64,000 bases of DNA from Gaiellaceae bacterium (GCA_030446625.1 JAUJMY010000018.1:1-64000); one strand, 5' to 3'; positions 37,535 to 45,934 are shown, numbered from the stretch's first letter. Translations and numbers: made by a program. Notes: generated by a model not told the origin, from the letters alone.

Positions 37535-37700
37535 GCTCGACGAGCGGCCGCACGGCGTCCTCGAGCCCCGCCTCGCGCGCTACCGCGAGCGCGTGCTCGT
37601 AGCTCTCGCGCGCCTTCGCAGCGCCGGCGCCCTGCTTCAGCCGGTTGTCCCCGGTCACGAGAAGCTTCTGGATCCGCTCGCGCGCTGAAACCGTCGGCAT
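37470..37700 (-). CDS. Small helical protein with one TPR-like unit
   Basis: The 76-aa protein starts at ATG 37700 (MPTVSARERIQKLLVTGDNRLKQG) and contains one helical hairpin [35 protein letters not shown] resembling a TPR unit. Length and charge pattern suggest a folded helical protein. It is convergent with the glycosyltransferase gene, overlapping its last 65 bp. No function assigned. Confidence 0.65.
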   Translation of the reverse strand: MPTVSARERIQKLLVTGDNRLKQGAGAAKARESYEHALAVAREAGLEDAVRPLVELRLADLERLAPGPPPGDAPAR

Positions 37701-37739
37701 TGCGCAAGAATATCGGGTAGATTTAACCCTCGAATCCTC

Positions 37740-38135
37740 ATGGAAGCTGCCGCCGCCATGCCACCGCCGATTCGCGTCCTCCTCGCGGACGACCACAAGC
37801 TGTTCGCGGAGGCGCTGACGGCGATGCTCGAGGGCGACGAGCGGATCCACGTCGTCGGTCATGCCAGGGACGGCGGCGAGGCGGTCGAGCTCGCGCGCGA
37901 GCTCGCTCCGGACGTCGTCCTGATGGATCTAGATATGCCGGTCCTGGACGGCGTCGAGGCGACCCGGCAGATCCGCGCCGAGCGCGAGCACGCGTGCGTC
38001 GTGATGCTCACGGGCTCGAACTCGCGCGCGGACGTCGACCGGGCCCGGCGCGCGGGCGTGGCGGCGTACGTTACGAAGGACCGCATCGCCGCGGAGCTGA
38101 TCGAGAAGATCGTCGCGACCTCGGCCGGCTGCTGA
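37740..38135 (+). CDS. Single-domain response regulator (receiver only)
   Basis: The 131-aa protein has a receiver domain with acidic pair LADDHKLFAE, phospho-acceptor Asp in VVLMDLDMPVLDG, Thr in VVMLTGSN and Lys in AYVTKDRI. No output domain follows. ATG 37740 or ATG 37758 can be the start. Single-domain receivers usually act by protein contact. An AT-rich spacer (37701-37739) separates it from the divergent small gene and probably holds promoters for both. No kinase is adjacent. Confidence 0.9.
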   Translation: MEAAAAMPPPIRVLLADDHKLFAEALTAMLEGDERIHVVGHARDGGEAVELARELAPDVVLMDLDMPVLDGVEATRQIRAEREHACVVMLTGSNSRADVDRARRAGVAAYVTKDRIAAELIEKIVATSAGC

Positions 38136-38156
38136 CCGCAGCTATCCTCGCTGGCG

Positions 38157-38378
38157 ATGCTCCCGGTGCTCGCGATCCTGCAGGTGCTCCTCTCGTTCGC
38201 GCTGCTCGCGCTCGTCCTGCTCCACTCCGGGCGCGACACCGGCCTCGCCGGGATGGGCTTCACGCCGCAGTCGCAGGGCGGCACGCACATCGTCGAGCGG
38301 AACCTGACGAGGCTCACCGTCGTGGTGGGCGTCGTGTTCTTCGCGAACACGGTCGCGCTCTACCACCTGCTCGATTGA
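38157..38378 (+). CDS. secG: Preprotein translocase subunit SecG
   Basis: The 73-aa protein has two membrane helices (LPVLAILQVLLSFALLALVLLHS and LTVVVGVVFFANTVALYHLL) and the linker GRDTGLAGMGFTPQSQGGTHIVERNLTR, matching the SecG pattern. SecG is the small stimulating subunit of the SecYEG channel. It lies next to a receiver gene and is convergent with tldE (adjacent stops). Confidence 0.85.
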   Translation: MLPVLAILQVLLSFALLALVLLHSGRDTGLAGMGFTPQSQGGTHIVERNLTRLTVVVGVVFFANTVALYHLLD

Positions 38379-39743
38379 TCAGATTCCCGGCTCGGAGCCG
38401 GTGCCGGTGATCGTGAAGCGGGCGGTCGCGAGCGCCGGGCACAGCGCGCCGTACGGGTAGCGCTCGCCGTAGAAGTCGCTCCGGTTGACGAGCTTCGGCT
38501 CGCGCGTCAGCCCCGGTACGTCGGCCAGCATCTGCGGCACCGCGACCGTGAAGCGGAGGTTCACGAGTGGCTCCGCGACCTTCCCGTCGCGGATGCGGAA
38601 GGTGCCGTCGCGGGTCATCCCCGTCACGATCCCCTCGCGCGGGTGGACGACGCTCAGGTAGTGGAGGCGCGTCACGTAGATGCCCTCGCCGACGCGCTCG
38701 GCGAGCTCCTCCGTCGACTCGGCGTCGCCCCCCTCGAGCGCGAGCGACACAGGCAGCGGGCCGTACGAGCGATACGCGAACGGCGGCGCGTGCCCCGTCG
38801 TCTCCTGGCCCTCGCCCGCGCGCGCGGCGGTTGCACGGTCCCAGACGCAGCCGCGCGCGACCCCGGCCTCGACGAGCGGCACGGGCCGCTTCGGCGTCCC
38901 CTCGAAGTCGAACGCCTTCGGCAGGGCGCGGAGGTCGAGCGGGTCGTCCGCGATCGTCACTTTGTCGTCGAAGACGCGCTCGCCCAGGCGTCCCGCGAGG
39001 AAGCTCCGGCCCTCGAGGAGCGCCAATCCGTTGAACGCCTCGTAGCCGAAGTAATCGAGCAGCTCGGCGACGGCGTACGGCTCCAGCACCGCGCGGTACG
39101 GGGCGGGCTCGAGCGACTGCGCGCCGCGCGTGCGGGCGGCCTTCGCCGCCGCCTCGCGCGCGACAGCGGCCGCATCGACGTCGCGCGCGGCCGACGCCGT
39201 CGCCTCCGCATAGCCCGAAGCGCCTTCGCCCGCGGCGATCACGAGCGTCGTCGCGTCGGTGAGCCGCTGCTCCGCCTCCAGGCCCGTCGACGACGCGACG
39301 GCGAGCTGCGTCGTGCCGCTCGTGAAGAAGCCGTAGACGTCGTAGTCCGCCGCGGCGTCGATCGCCAGTCGCGCGGTCCTGGCCAGCTCCTCCGGTCCGA
39401 GCGCCGCCGTCTCCTCGTCGTACCCGTCGATCTCGGGCAGCGGCTCCGGCGGCGCGAGTCCCGGGAACTGCGGATCGCGCGGCGCGGTGTCGGCCGCCTC
39501 GGCAGCGCGCGCGGCTACGGCGCGGAGGCCGTCGCCGGAGACGCGGTTCGTGGACGCCCACCCGACGCGGCCGTCGCGGACGACGCGCAGCTGGACGGTC
39601 GCGTTCTCGATCAACGTCGGCTGATGGACGTCCGACGCGGCGAAGCGTGCGAGCCCGGAGCGCTCGACGTGGACGAGCGCCTCGACCTCATCCGCGCCGG
39701 CGGCCGCGACCGCCTCTCCGGCGAGGTCGAGCGCGTCCGTCAA
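38379..39743 (-). CDS. tldE: TldE/PmbA-family peptidase subunit
   Basis: The 454-aa protein is the non-catalytic partner of TldD: it has the family fold (VERSGLARFAASDVHQPTLIENATVQLRVV, STGLEAEQRLTD, GERVFDDKVTIADDPLD, PPFAYRSYG) but no HExxxH zinc motif. TldD/TldE form a heterodimeric protease that processes modified peptides such as microcins. The best start is TTG 39743, overlapping the tldD stop as TTGA. GTG alternatives lie inside tldD. Confidence 0.92.
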   Translation of the reverse strand: MTDALDLAGEAVAAAGADEVEALVHVERSGLARFAASDVHQPTLIENATVQLRVVRDGRVGWASTNRVSGDGLRAVAARAAEAADTAPRDPQFPGLAPPEPLPEIDGYDEETAALGPEELARTARLAIDAAADYDVYGFFTSGTTQLAVASSTGLEAEQRLTDATTLVIAAGEGASGYAEATASAARDVDAAAVAREAAAKAARTRGAQSLEPAPYRAVLEPYAVAELLDYFGYEAFNGLALLEGRSFLAGRLGERVFDDKVTIADDPLDLRALPKAFDFEGTPKRPVPLVEAGVARGCVWDRATAARAGEGQETTGHAPPFAYRSYGPLPVSLALEGGDAESTEELAERVGEGIYVTRLHYLSVVHPREGIVTGMTRDGTFRIRDGKVAEPLVNLRFTVAVPQMLADVPGLTREPKLVNRSDFYGERYPYGALCPALATARFTITGTGSEPGI

Positions 39744-41173
39744 GCTCGCACGCCCACCTGGACGTCGCGGAAGCGCGCCGGCGCCGCGCCGTGCGAGACG
39801 TGCGCGACCTGCCCCGGCTGGCCCTTGCCGCAGTTCGTCAGCCCGTGCAGGCGCCACTCCTCCGCGCCCGCGACGGCGTCGAGCGAGCCCCAGAAGACGG
39901 GCGTGATCCCGGTGTAGGTCGCGTCGCGGAGCATCCGACCGAGCTTCCCGGCGCGGATCTCCCACGCGATCTGCGTCCCGAACTGGAAGTTGAGCCGCTT
40001 GTCGTCGATCGACCAGCTCTTGTTGGTCTCGAGGTAGACGCCTTCGTCGACGCCGTCGAGCAGCTCCTCGAAGCTCCCCGAGCCCGGCTCGAGGTGGAGG
40101 TTCGTCATCCGCACGAGCGGCATCCGGTTCCAGCCCTCGGCGCGCATCGAGCCCCCGCGGCCGTCTCCGATCCGCGCGGCCGTCTCGCGGGAGGTGAGGA
40201 ACCCGGCGAGCACGCCCTCGGCGACGATCGGCTCGCGCGCCGCCGCCACGCCCTCGTCGTCGAAGGCGAACGTGCCGAGCCCGCCCGGGGTCGTCGCGTC
40301 GGCCGTGACGTTCATCACCGGCGAGCCGTACCGGAGCGAGCCGAGGTCGCCGGGCTTGAGGAAGCTCGTCCCCGCGTAGGCCGCCTCTGTCCCGTACACC
40401 CGGTCGAGCTCGATCGGGTGCCCGATCGACTCGTGCACCTGGAGTCCCATCTGCTCGGCGTCGAGGACGAGCGTCGTGCGCAGCGGGGGGCACTCGTCCG
40501 CGCGCAGGAGCGCCGCCGCCTGCTCCGCGACGCGTGGGGCCTCGCGCTCCAGCGCGAGCCCCTCGACGTACTCCCAGCCGCTCTGCGCGCTCGACCCGCC
40601 GTGGGCGCTCGGGTAGCTCCGGATCTGGACGATCCCGTCCGCGGCGGCGAGCGCGTCGATCCCGCCGCCGCACTCGACGATCTCCTGGTCGATCTCCGCG
40701 CCGTCGGAGGTGAGCAGCAGCTTCCGCTCGCGCAGGGCGCGCACGGAGGCGCTCGTCACCTTCACGTCCGCGTGCGCGAGCGCGCGCTCGGCCGCGAGGC
40801 AGAGCTCGATCTTGTCGCCGAGCGACACGTCGAAGGGGTCGCGCTCGAGCGGCGTCCGATACGTGCCGCTGGCGACGTCGACGGGGGCGAGCGCGCGCGT
40901 CTCGCGCCCGGCTGCCGCCCGAGCGAACGCGCACGCGCGGGCGGCGGCGGCGCGCGCGCCTTCGCGGTCGAGTCGCCGGTCGCACGCGAACCCCCACGCG
41001 CCGCCGACGAGCACGCGGACGCCGATCCCCTCCGACTCGAGGTCGCCGACCGTCTCGACGCGGCCGTCGCGCGTGGCCACAGTCTGGCTCCGCCTCGTCA
41101 CGCCGCGGACGTCGGCGTACGCGGCGCCGGCGCCCGCCGCCGCATCGAGCGCCTCCCGGCAAGCGTCGCGCAT
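39740..41173 (-). CDS. tldD: TldD metallopeptidase
   Basis: The 477-aa protein has the zinc site HESIGH (247-252, HExxxH) and TSDGAEIDQE, GGSMRAEGWNRMPLVRMTNLHL, SWSIDDKRLNFQFGTQ, and TNCGKGQPGQVAHVSHGAAP, all family hallmarks. With TldE downstream it should form the TldD-TldE protease, which degrades unfolded peptides and matures peptide-derived natural products in other bacteria. No precursor peptide gene is visible in the flanks. Confidence 0.94.
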   Translation of the reverse strand: MRDACREALDAAAGAGAAYADVRGVTRRSQTVATRDGRVETVGDLESEGIGVRVLVGGAWGFACDRRLDREGARAAAARACAFARAAAGRETRALAPVDVASGTYRTPLERDPFDVSLGDKIELCLAAERALAHADVKVTSASVRALRERKLLLTSDGAEIDQEIVECGGGIDALAAADGIVQIRSYPSAHGGSSAQSGWEYVEGLALEREAPRVAEQAAALLRADECPPLRTTLVLDAEQMGLQVHESIGHPIELDRVYGTEAAYAGTSFLKPGDLGSLRYGSPVMNVTADATTPGGLGTFAFDDEGVAAAREPIVAEGVLAGFLTSRETAARIGDGRGGSMRAEGWNRMPLVRMTNLHLEPGSGSFEELLDGVDEGVYLETNKSWSIDDKRLNFQFGTQIAWEIRAGKLGRMLRDATYTGITPVFWGSLDAVAGAEEWRLHGLTNCGKGQPGQVAHVSHGAAPARFRDVQVGVRA

Positions 41174-41193
41174 CGGGCGAGCTTACCGGCCGC

Positions 41194-41199
41194 TACAAT
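41194..41199 (+). promoter_or_regulatory. Likely -10 box for tRNA-Leu
   Basis: TACAAT lies 11 bp upstream of the tRNA 5' end, within GCTACAATT. The same nonamer GCTACAATT precedes rnpB (-10 at 42438-42443), which strengthens both calls. No clear -35 is visible. Confidence 0.6.
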
Positions 41200-41210
41200 T
41201 CGCGGCCCGC

Positions 41211-41295
<85 letters not shown>

Positions 41296-41357
41296 TGAGA
41301 CGCCCTCGGTGCTTCCGGGGGCGTTCGTGTTTCCGGCGGCGTGGGAAGGGAGCCGGC

Positions 41358-41549
41358 GTGGACGCGACACGCTTCGGCGAGGCGGGGTTGCTCGGGCTGC
41401 GCGGAAGGCTGGGCGCGCGCGCCGCCGCGTGGCTCGCGGCGCGCACGCCGCTCGACGAGCGGACCCTGCGCGCGCTGGTGGGCGGCTACCTGTTCCTGTC
41501 GCGCTCGCGGCGCATGGCGCAGATGCTCGCGCGGCTGCGCCGGCTCTGA
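41358..41549 (+). CDS. Small protein, unknown function
   Basis: The putative 63-aa protein starts at GTG 41358 after an AAGGGAG-like Shine-Dalgarno. It is Leu/Ala/Arg-rich (TRFGEAGLLGLRGRLGARAAAWLAART ... LVGGYLFLSRSRRMAQMLARLRRL) and may form amphipathic helices. Evidence for expression is limited to the Shine-Dalgarno and position between tRNA-Leu and lexA. Confidence 0.45.
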   Translation: MDATRFGEAGLLGLRGRLGARAAAWLAARTPLDERTLRALVGGYLFLSRSRRMAQMLARLRRL

Positions 41550-41595
41550 CGCCGCGAGCGTTTGACGCCGTCCGCAGGAGTCTCTAGCCTCTTCA

Positions 41596-41609
41596 CGAAC
41601 ACACGTTCG
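41596..41609. promoter_or_regulatory. LexA (SOS) box upstream of lexA
   Basis: CGAAC-ACAC-GTTCG matches the Gram-positive SOS consensus CGAAC-RNRY-GTTCG. It lies 28 bp upstream of the lexA ATG, in the usual place for autoregulation. A half-site (ACGTTCGAG) follows at 41619-41627. Confidence 0.9.
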
Positions 41610-41636
41610 GAAAACGCACGTTCGAGAGGAGGCGGG

Positions 41637-42263
41637 ATGCTGACCAACCGGCAACAGGAGATCTGGGACTACCTCGTCGAGTACGTCGACCGGCACGGCT
41701 ATCCGCCGACGGTGCGCGAGATCGGCGAGCGCGTCGGCCTCGCGTCGCCCTCCACCGTCCACGCGCACCTCGCGAATCTCGAGCGCGCCGGCCTCCTGCG
41801 CCGCGATCCGACGAAGCCACGCGCGCTGGAGCTCCTCGGCGAGCGTCGGCGCGAGCCCGCGCAGCCGCGCACGAACGTCCACAAGCTCCCGCTCGTCGGT
41901 CAGATCGCGGCGGGCGGGCCGCTCCTCGCAGAGCAGAACGTCGAGGACTACCTCGCCGTGCCCGAGCCGCTCTCGCGCGGCGGCGAGGAGTTCCTGCTCC
42001 GTGTGCGCGGCGACTCAATGATCGAGGCCGGGATTCTCGACGGCGACGTCGTCGTCGTCCGGCGGCAGCAGGACGCGCGGGACGGGGACATCGTCGTCGC
42101 GCTCGCCGGAGACGACGAGGCGGCCGACGAGGCGACCGTGAAGCGCTTCTTCCGCGAGTCCGGCCGCGTGCGCCTCCAGCCCGAGAACGCCGCGCTCGAG
42201 CCGATCTACGCGGCGCACGTCCAGATCCTCGGCAAGGTGATCGGAGTCTTCAGGTCCCTGTGA
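41637..42263 (+). CDS. lexA: SOS repressor LexA
   Basis: The 208-aa protein starts at ATG 41637 after GAGAGGAGG. It has the winged-helix domain (LTNRQQEIWDYLVEYVDRHGYPPTVREIGERVGL), the self-cleavage bond Ala92-Gly93 in QIAAGG, catalytic Ser127 in RGDSM and Lys169 in TVKRFF. RecA-stimulated autocleavage relieves SOS genes; boxes matching its consensus stand before lexA, ssb and dnaB in this window. It is followed directly by a zinc-ribbon gene (TGATG overlap). Confidence 0.97.
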   Translation: MLTNRQQEIWDYLVEYVDRHGYPPTVREIGERVGLASPSTVHAHLANLERAGLLRRDPTKPRALELLGERRREPAQPRTNVHKLPLVGQIAAGGPLLAEQNVEDYLAVPEPLSRGGEEFLLRVRGDSMIEAGILDGDVVVVRRQQDARDGDIVVALAGDDEAADEATVKRFFRESGRVRLQPENAALEPIYAAHVQILGKVIGVFRSL

Positions 42264-42463
42264 TGGAGCCGCTCGCCTTCAACCGCACCCTCGAGCAGGA
42301 GCTGCTCGCCCTGAGCCGCGGCGTCAGCCTCGAGTGCCTCGTGTGCGGCGAGTTCGTGCTGCGCCGGGGCGACGCGCTCGCGTGCCCCGAGTGCGGATCC
42401 GTCCTGCGCGCGGAGGCCGGTGCGGCCGAATCGGGGCTACAATTGGATCTGCAGGCCGGGTGA
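42263..42463 (+). CDS. Small zinc-ribbon protein overlapping rnpB
   Basis: The 66-aa protein begins MEPLAFNRTLEQELLALSRG and contains a zinc ribbon CLVCGEFVLRRGDALACPECGS (two CxxC pairs). ATG 42263 overlaps the lexA stop (TGATG); GTG 42260 is also possible. Its last 13 nt overlap the 5' end of the RNase P RNA gene, and the rnpB -10 box lies inside it. Function unknown. Confidence 0.75.
   Translation: MEPLAFNRTLEQELLALSRGVSLECLVCGEFVLRRGDALACPECGSVLRAEAGAAESGLQLDLQAG
42438..42443 (+). promoter_or_regulatory. Likely -10 box for rnpB
   Basis: TACAAT, within GCTACAATT, ends 7 bp before the inferred 5' end of rnpB and lies inside the zinc-ribbon coding sequence. Confidence 0.6.
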
Positions 42464-42793
42464 TCGCGAGCCTCGCGGCTCGAGGAAAGTCCGGACACCG
42501 AAGGGCAGGACGCTGGGGAAATCCCAGGCGGCGAAAGCCGACGGAAAGTGGCACAGAAAGGAGACCGCCAGCGACGGATCTCGCGAGACGTCGGTGGTAA
42601 GGGTGAAAAGGTGGGGTAAGAGCCCACCAGCGTCGTGGTGACACGGCGGCTCGCCAAACCCCGTCCGGTGCAAGGCGAAACAGGCTCCGCAGACGCTGCC
42701 CGCCGAGGAGCCGGGTACGCCGCTAGAGCCGCCGAGGAATCGGCGGCCGAGAGAGATGATCATCCTCGACAGAATCCGGCTTACAGGCCTGCT
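42451..42793 (+). ncRNA. rnpB: RNase P RNA (type A)
   Basis: The conserved core is readable: GAGGAAAGTCCGGAC near the 5' end, the ACAGAAA and GGTAAGAGCCCACCAG regions, GCAAGGCGAAACAGG, AGATGATCATCC, and the 3' ACAGAATCCGGCTTACAGGCC. The P1 helix pairs 5' GCAGGCC with 3' GGCCTGC, which fixes the ends within a few bases. It is the ribozyme that matures tRNA 5' ends. Confidence 0.96.
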
Positions 42794-42796
42794 GAA

Positions 42797-42822
42797 ACGA
42801 AGCCCCGGCAACGGGGCTTCGT
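42797..42822 (+). terminator. Terminator hairpin after rnpB
   Basis: An 11-bp stem ACGAAGCCCCG / CGGGGCTTCGT with a GCAA loop follows the RNase P RNA directly. No long T run follows, as is common in high-GC actinobacteria. It also faces the 3' end of the convergent histidine kinase gene. Confidence 0.8.
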
Positions 42823-42825
42823 CAT

Positions 42826-44208
42826 TCATGCGCGCAGCGTGACCTCGATGGCGGTGCCGCGGCCGGGCCGCGAGCGCAGCGTGAGCGCCCCGTCGATGCT
42901 CGCGGCACGCGCACGGATGTTCTTCAGGCCCTGACCGGCCGGGCTCTCCGCTCCGTCGAAGCCCTCGCCGTCGTCGCGGATCGAGACGTAGCGCCGGCCG
43001 CCCCGCTCGCCGATCCGAACGTCCGCGCGCGTCGCGCCGGCGTGCTTGCGGACGTTCGCGAGCCCCTCCTGCACGATGCGGAAGACCTCGATCTGCTCGT
43101 CCGGCGCGAGCTTCGTCGCAGGATCGACCTCGAGCTCGACGTCGAGCGCGCCGTCCGCCGTGAGGAAGTCGACGTACCGCCGGAGCGCGGCGTCGAACGG
43201 TGCGCTCCCGCTCGCGGACGAGAGCGCGAGGACGGCGAAGCGCGCCTCCTGCTGCGCCGCGGCCGCCGCCTCCTTCAGCGCGGTGAGCGTCGCGTCGGCG
43301 CGTGTGCCGCTCTCGAGCATCGCCGCGTGCGTCGAGATGGCGAACAGGTACTGGGCGACTCCGTCGTGGATCTCACGCGCGACGCGCGCCCGCTCCTCCG
43401 CGACCGCGCGGCCGAACTCTGCCGCGCGAATCGCCTGCCAGACGCCGACGAGCATCACGCCGTAGCCGAGGGCGCGCAGGAAGTCGCCCTGCGTCACGTA
43501 CGAGCTCGACACGAGCGGCGTGAAGACGAAGTGCAGCGCGGCGAAGAGCAGAAACGTCATCCCGAGCGCAAGCCACTGGTCCAGTTCCTGCGCGCCTCTC
43601 CGGTAGCGGACGCCGAAGCCGACGAGGGCGGCGAGGCTGAGCAGCGCCAGGGTCGCGAACGCGAGCGTCAGGAGGAGCGGCGGAGACGGGTCGCCCGGCG
43701 CGAGCGCGGGGAGCGCGTCTCCGATCGAGACCGTGGCACCCCACACGGCGGCGATCGCGACGACGCTCCCCGCGAGCGCGTTCCGGAGCGCCGTCCGGCG
43801 CGCGGGAACTCGCGCTTCGACGAGCGGCGCCGCCGCGATCAGCGCGACCGCGAGCACCCGCGCGACGACGCCCGCCCATTCCGCGCTCCGCCCCACGGGG
43901 TTGCCGTCCAGGACGGGGACGATCGCGAAGGCCAGCGTCGAGATCGCGGCGACGAAGAAGCCGCTCGCGAGGAGCAGGTCGAACCGCCTGCCCTCGACCG
44001 TGAAGCGGGCTCCCGCGAGCAGTGCGACCGTCGCGGCGGCGAGCATGATCACAGTGCTGATCACGAGCCGCAGCTCCGGCAGCTGGTAGACCGGGCGCAG
44101 GCTCGGGTAGGCGACGAAGAGCGCGAGCGACGCGCCGAGCAGCCCGAAGAGCAGCACCTCCCCGAGCAGCCACGCCTGGTAGGCGTCTCGCTTCCGCCCC
44201 TGATCCAT
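42826..44208 (-). CDS. NarL-type sensor histidine kinase
   Basis: The 460-aa protein has about eight membrane segments in the first 260 residues, a short linker (AEFGRAVAEERARVAREIHDGVAQYLFAIS) with the HisKA_3 phospho-acceptor His, and an HATPase domain (FRIVQEGLANVRKHAGAT, VSIRDDGEGFDG, GQGLKNIRARA). It is divergent from a LuxR-type response regulator that is its likely partner. The signal is unknown. Confidence 0.93.
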   Translation of the reverse strand: MDQGRKRDAYQAWLLGEVLLFGLLGASLALFVAYPSLRPVYQLPELRLVISTVIMLAAATVALLAGARFTVEGRRFDLLLASGFFVAAISTLAFAIVPVLDGNPVGRSAEWAGVVARVLAVALIAAAPLVEARVPARRTALRNALAGSVVAIAAVWGATVSIGDALPALAPGDPSPPLLLTLAFATLALLSLAALVGFGVRYRRGAQELDQWLALGMTFLLFAALHFVFTPLVSSSYVTQGDFLRALGYGVMLVGVWQAIRAAEFGRAVAEERARVAREIHDGVAQYLFAISTHAAMLESGTRADATLTALKEAAAAAQQEARFAVLALSSASGSAPFDAALRRYVDFLTADGALDVELEVDPATKLAPDEQIEVFRIVQEGLANVRKHAGATRADVRIGERGGRRYVSIRDDGEGFDGAESPAGQGLKNIRARAASIDGALTLRSRPGRGTAIEVTLRA

Positions 44209-44254
44209 CTTCCCCTAATCGGCAGCGGCCCGCGCGCCGATAAGCCGGAGTGCG

Positions 44255-44899
44255 ATGCGCGAGCGGATCCTCATCGTCGACGACCACCCGCTGACGCGGC
44301 AGGCGCTGAGCGCGCTGCTCGAGCAACATGGCTTCACGGTCGTCGCTCAGGCTGCGGACGGCGAGGAGGCGATCGCCGCAGCGCGGCGGCTCCACCCCGA
44401 GCTCGTGCTGCTCGACCTCTCGATGCCCGGCGTGGACGGGCTCACCGCCCTGCCGCGCCTGCGCGCCGCGGCGCCGGGGTGCGAGATCGTCGTCCTGACG
44501 GCGTCGGGCACGGAGGACGACCTGCTCGACGCGATCCGGGGCGGCGCGGCGGGTTACCTGCTGAAGAGCGAGCCGCCGGAGCGCATCGTCGAGTTCCTCC
44601 GCGGAGTCGCGAGAGGCGAGGCCGCTCTCTCCGGGGCAGTCGCTCGGCGGCTGCTCGACCAGGTGCGAAACGGCGGCGGGCGCGACGCGGCCGTCCCGGA
44701 CTCGATCGCTGCGACGCTCAGCGCGCGTGAGGTCGAGGTCCTGCTCCTGCTCGACGAGCACCTGGGGACGGACGAGATCGCGAAGCGTCTGTACATCTCG
44801 GAGCACACGGTGCGATCGCACGTGAAGAGCCTGCTGCGCAAGCTCGGAGCGTCGTCGCGTCGCGAGGCGCTGGACGCGCTCGCGCACGCGCGCGCCTGA
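44255..44899 (+). CDS. NarL/LuxR-family response regulator
   Basis: The 214-aa protein has a receiver (LIVDDHPLTRQAL, LVLLDLSMPGVDG, VVLTASG, GYLLKSEPP) and a C-terminal HTH (LSAREVEVLLLLDEHLGTDEIAKRLYISEHTVRSHVKSLLRKLG). It is divergent from the kinase, with 46 bp between the start codons that must hold both promoters. Confidence 0.94.
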   Translation: MRERILIVDDHPLTRQALSALLEQHGFTVVAQAADGEEAIAAARRLHPELVLLDLSMPGVDGLTALPRLRAAAPGCEIVVLTASGTEDDLLDAIRGGAAGYLLKSEPPERIVEFLRGVARGEAALSGAVARRLLDQVRNGGGRDAAVPDSIAATLSAREVEVLLLLDEHLGTDEIAKRLYISEHTVRSHVKSLLRKLGASSRREALDALAHARA

Positions 44900-44906
44900 G
44901 CCGCAC

Positions 44907-44923
44907 TCACCCACTCTGGGTGA
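44907..44923. promoter_or_regulatory. Palindrome downstream of the response regulator
   Basis: TCACCCA, 3 nt, TGGGTGA is a perfect 7-bp inverted repeat starting 8 bp after the regulator stop. A related half-site CGGGTGATCC follows at 44939. It could be an operator or a weak hairpin. Role unknown. Confidence 0.4.
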
Positions 44924-45050
44924 TCCGGTTCGCCCGCCGCGGGTGATCCCGGGGGCATGAGTCGCCGCGCGCAGCTCCCGATACTCCATGCAGCTTCCCT
45001 CGTCCTCCGATGGGGAGGGTGGAAACGCGGTGGCGATGATCCGCGGCCTC

Positions 45051-45082
45051 GAAGCGGCCGGCCTGGCGGGGCCGGCCGCTTC
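45051..45082. terminator. Strong bidirectional terminator-like hairpin
   Basis: GAAGCGGCCGGCC (45051-45063), a 6-nt loop, GGCCGGCCGCTTC (45070-45082): a 13-bp GC-rich perfect stem between the convergent response regulator and deacetylase genes. The region 44900-45050 before it shows no convincing gene. Confidence 0.75.
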
Positions 45083-45085
45083 ACG

Positions 45086-45934
45086 TCATGCCGAGAAACC
45101 GTCGAGCGCGGCGGCTACGAGGCGCGGCAGCGTGCGGAGGTTGTAGCCGCCCTCGAGCACGGCGGCGACGCGCGGCGCCATGGTTCCGGATCGCCGGGCG
45201 AGCTCGCGGAACCCGTCCGCGGAAACGGTCGCGTCGGCGAGTGGATCCGCGGCGTGGGCGTCGAACCCGGCGGACACGAGCAGCAGGTCGGGCTCGAAGC
45301 CGCGAACGCGCGGCTCCACGACCCGCTCCATCGCCTCGAGGAAGTCGCCGTCTCCCGCTCCGGGGCGAAGCGGCACGTTCAGCACGTTCTCCGCCTGATC
45401 GTCGGGGCCGCCGCTGCCCGGGTAGAACGGCCAGCGGTGCAGCGAGACGTAGAGGATGCTCGCGTCGCCGCGGAAGATCGCCTGCGTCCCGTTCCCGTGG
45501 TGGACGTCCCAGTCGAGGATCGCGACGCGCCCAAAGCCCAGTTCGGCCTGCGCGTGTCGCGCCGCGACCGCGACCGTGTTGAAGAGGCAGAAGCCCATCG
45601 CGCGGTCGGCGAGCGCGTGGTGCCCCGGCGGCCTGACGAGCGCGAACGCTCCGCGCTCGACCGCCTCGATCGCGCAGCCGGCCGCGCGGAGCGCCGCGTC
45701 CCAGCTCGTCCCGGAGCAGATCGTGTCCGGGTCGAGCAGCGTCGGCTCGGACGTCCGCCGGATCAGCTCGACGTGGTGCGCCGCGTGGCAGCGAAGGAGG
45801 TCCTCCGCGCGCGCACATGCGCGCGCGCGCGAGACGCTCAGCTCGTCGAGGAGGACCGAGATGCGCTCCCCGCGCTCGGGATGCGGCCCCGTGGGGTGGA
45901 GCGTCGCGAGGTCGGGGTGGCTGATCGCCTCCAG
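45086..45934 (-). CDS. Histone deacetylase-family (AcuC-like) deacetylase with probable CTG start
   Basis: The protein belongs to the arginase/deacetylase zinc enzymes: SHPDLATLHPTGPHPERGERI, RPPGHHALADRAMGFCLFNTVAVAA, AILDWDVHHGNGTQAIF (zinc ligands) and SAGFDAHAADPLADATVS. The conserved sequence extends upstream to just after an in-frame TAG (the exonuclease stop, 45935-45937). No ATG, GTG or TTG is available before the conserved block. A CTG at 45934 sits 5 nt after a perfect AGGAGG (45940-45945), so I propose CTG initiation, giving 282 aa. Targets of such bacterial enzymes include polyamines and acetylated acyl-lysines. Confidence 0.85.
   Translation of the reverse strand: MEAISHPDLATLHPTGPHPERGERISVLLDELSVSRARACARAEDLLRCHAAHHVELIRRTSEPTLLDPDTICSGTSWDAALRAAGCAIEAVERGAFALVRPPGHHALADRAMGFCLFNTVAVAARHAQAELGFGRVAILDWDVHHGNGTQAIFRGDASILYVSLHRWPFYPGSGGPDDQAENVLNVPLRPGAGDGDFLEAMERVVEPRVRGFEPDLLLVSAGFDAHAADPLADATVSADGFRELARRSGTMAPRVAAVLEGGYNLRTLPRLVAAALDGFSA

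Noticed and set aside
45808-45836. Alternating CG/CA tract in the deacetylase gene (possible Z-DNA)
   Set aside because: It encodes an ordinary Arg/Ala-rich helix (SRARACARAEDLL), and alternating purine-pyrimidine runs are expected at this GC content.
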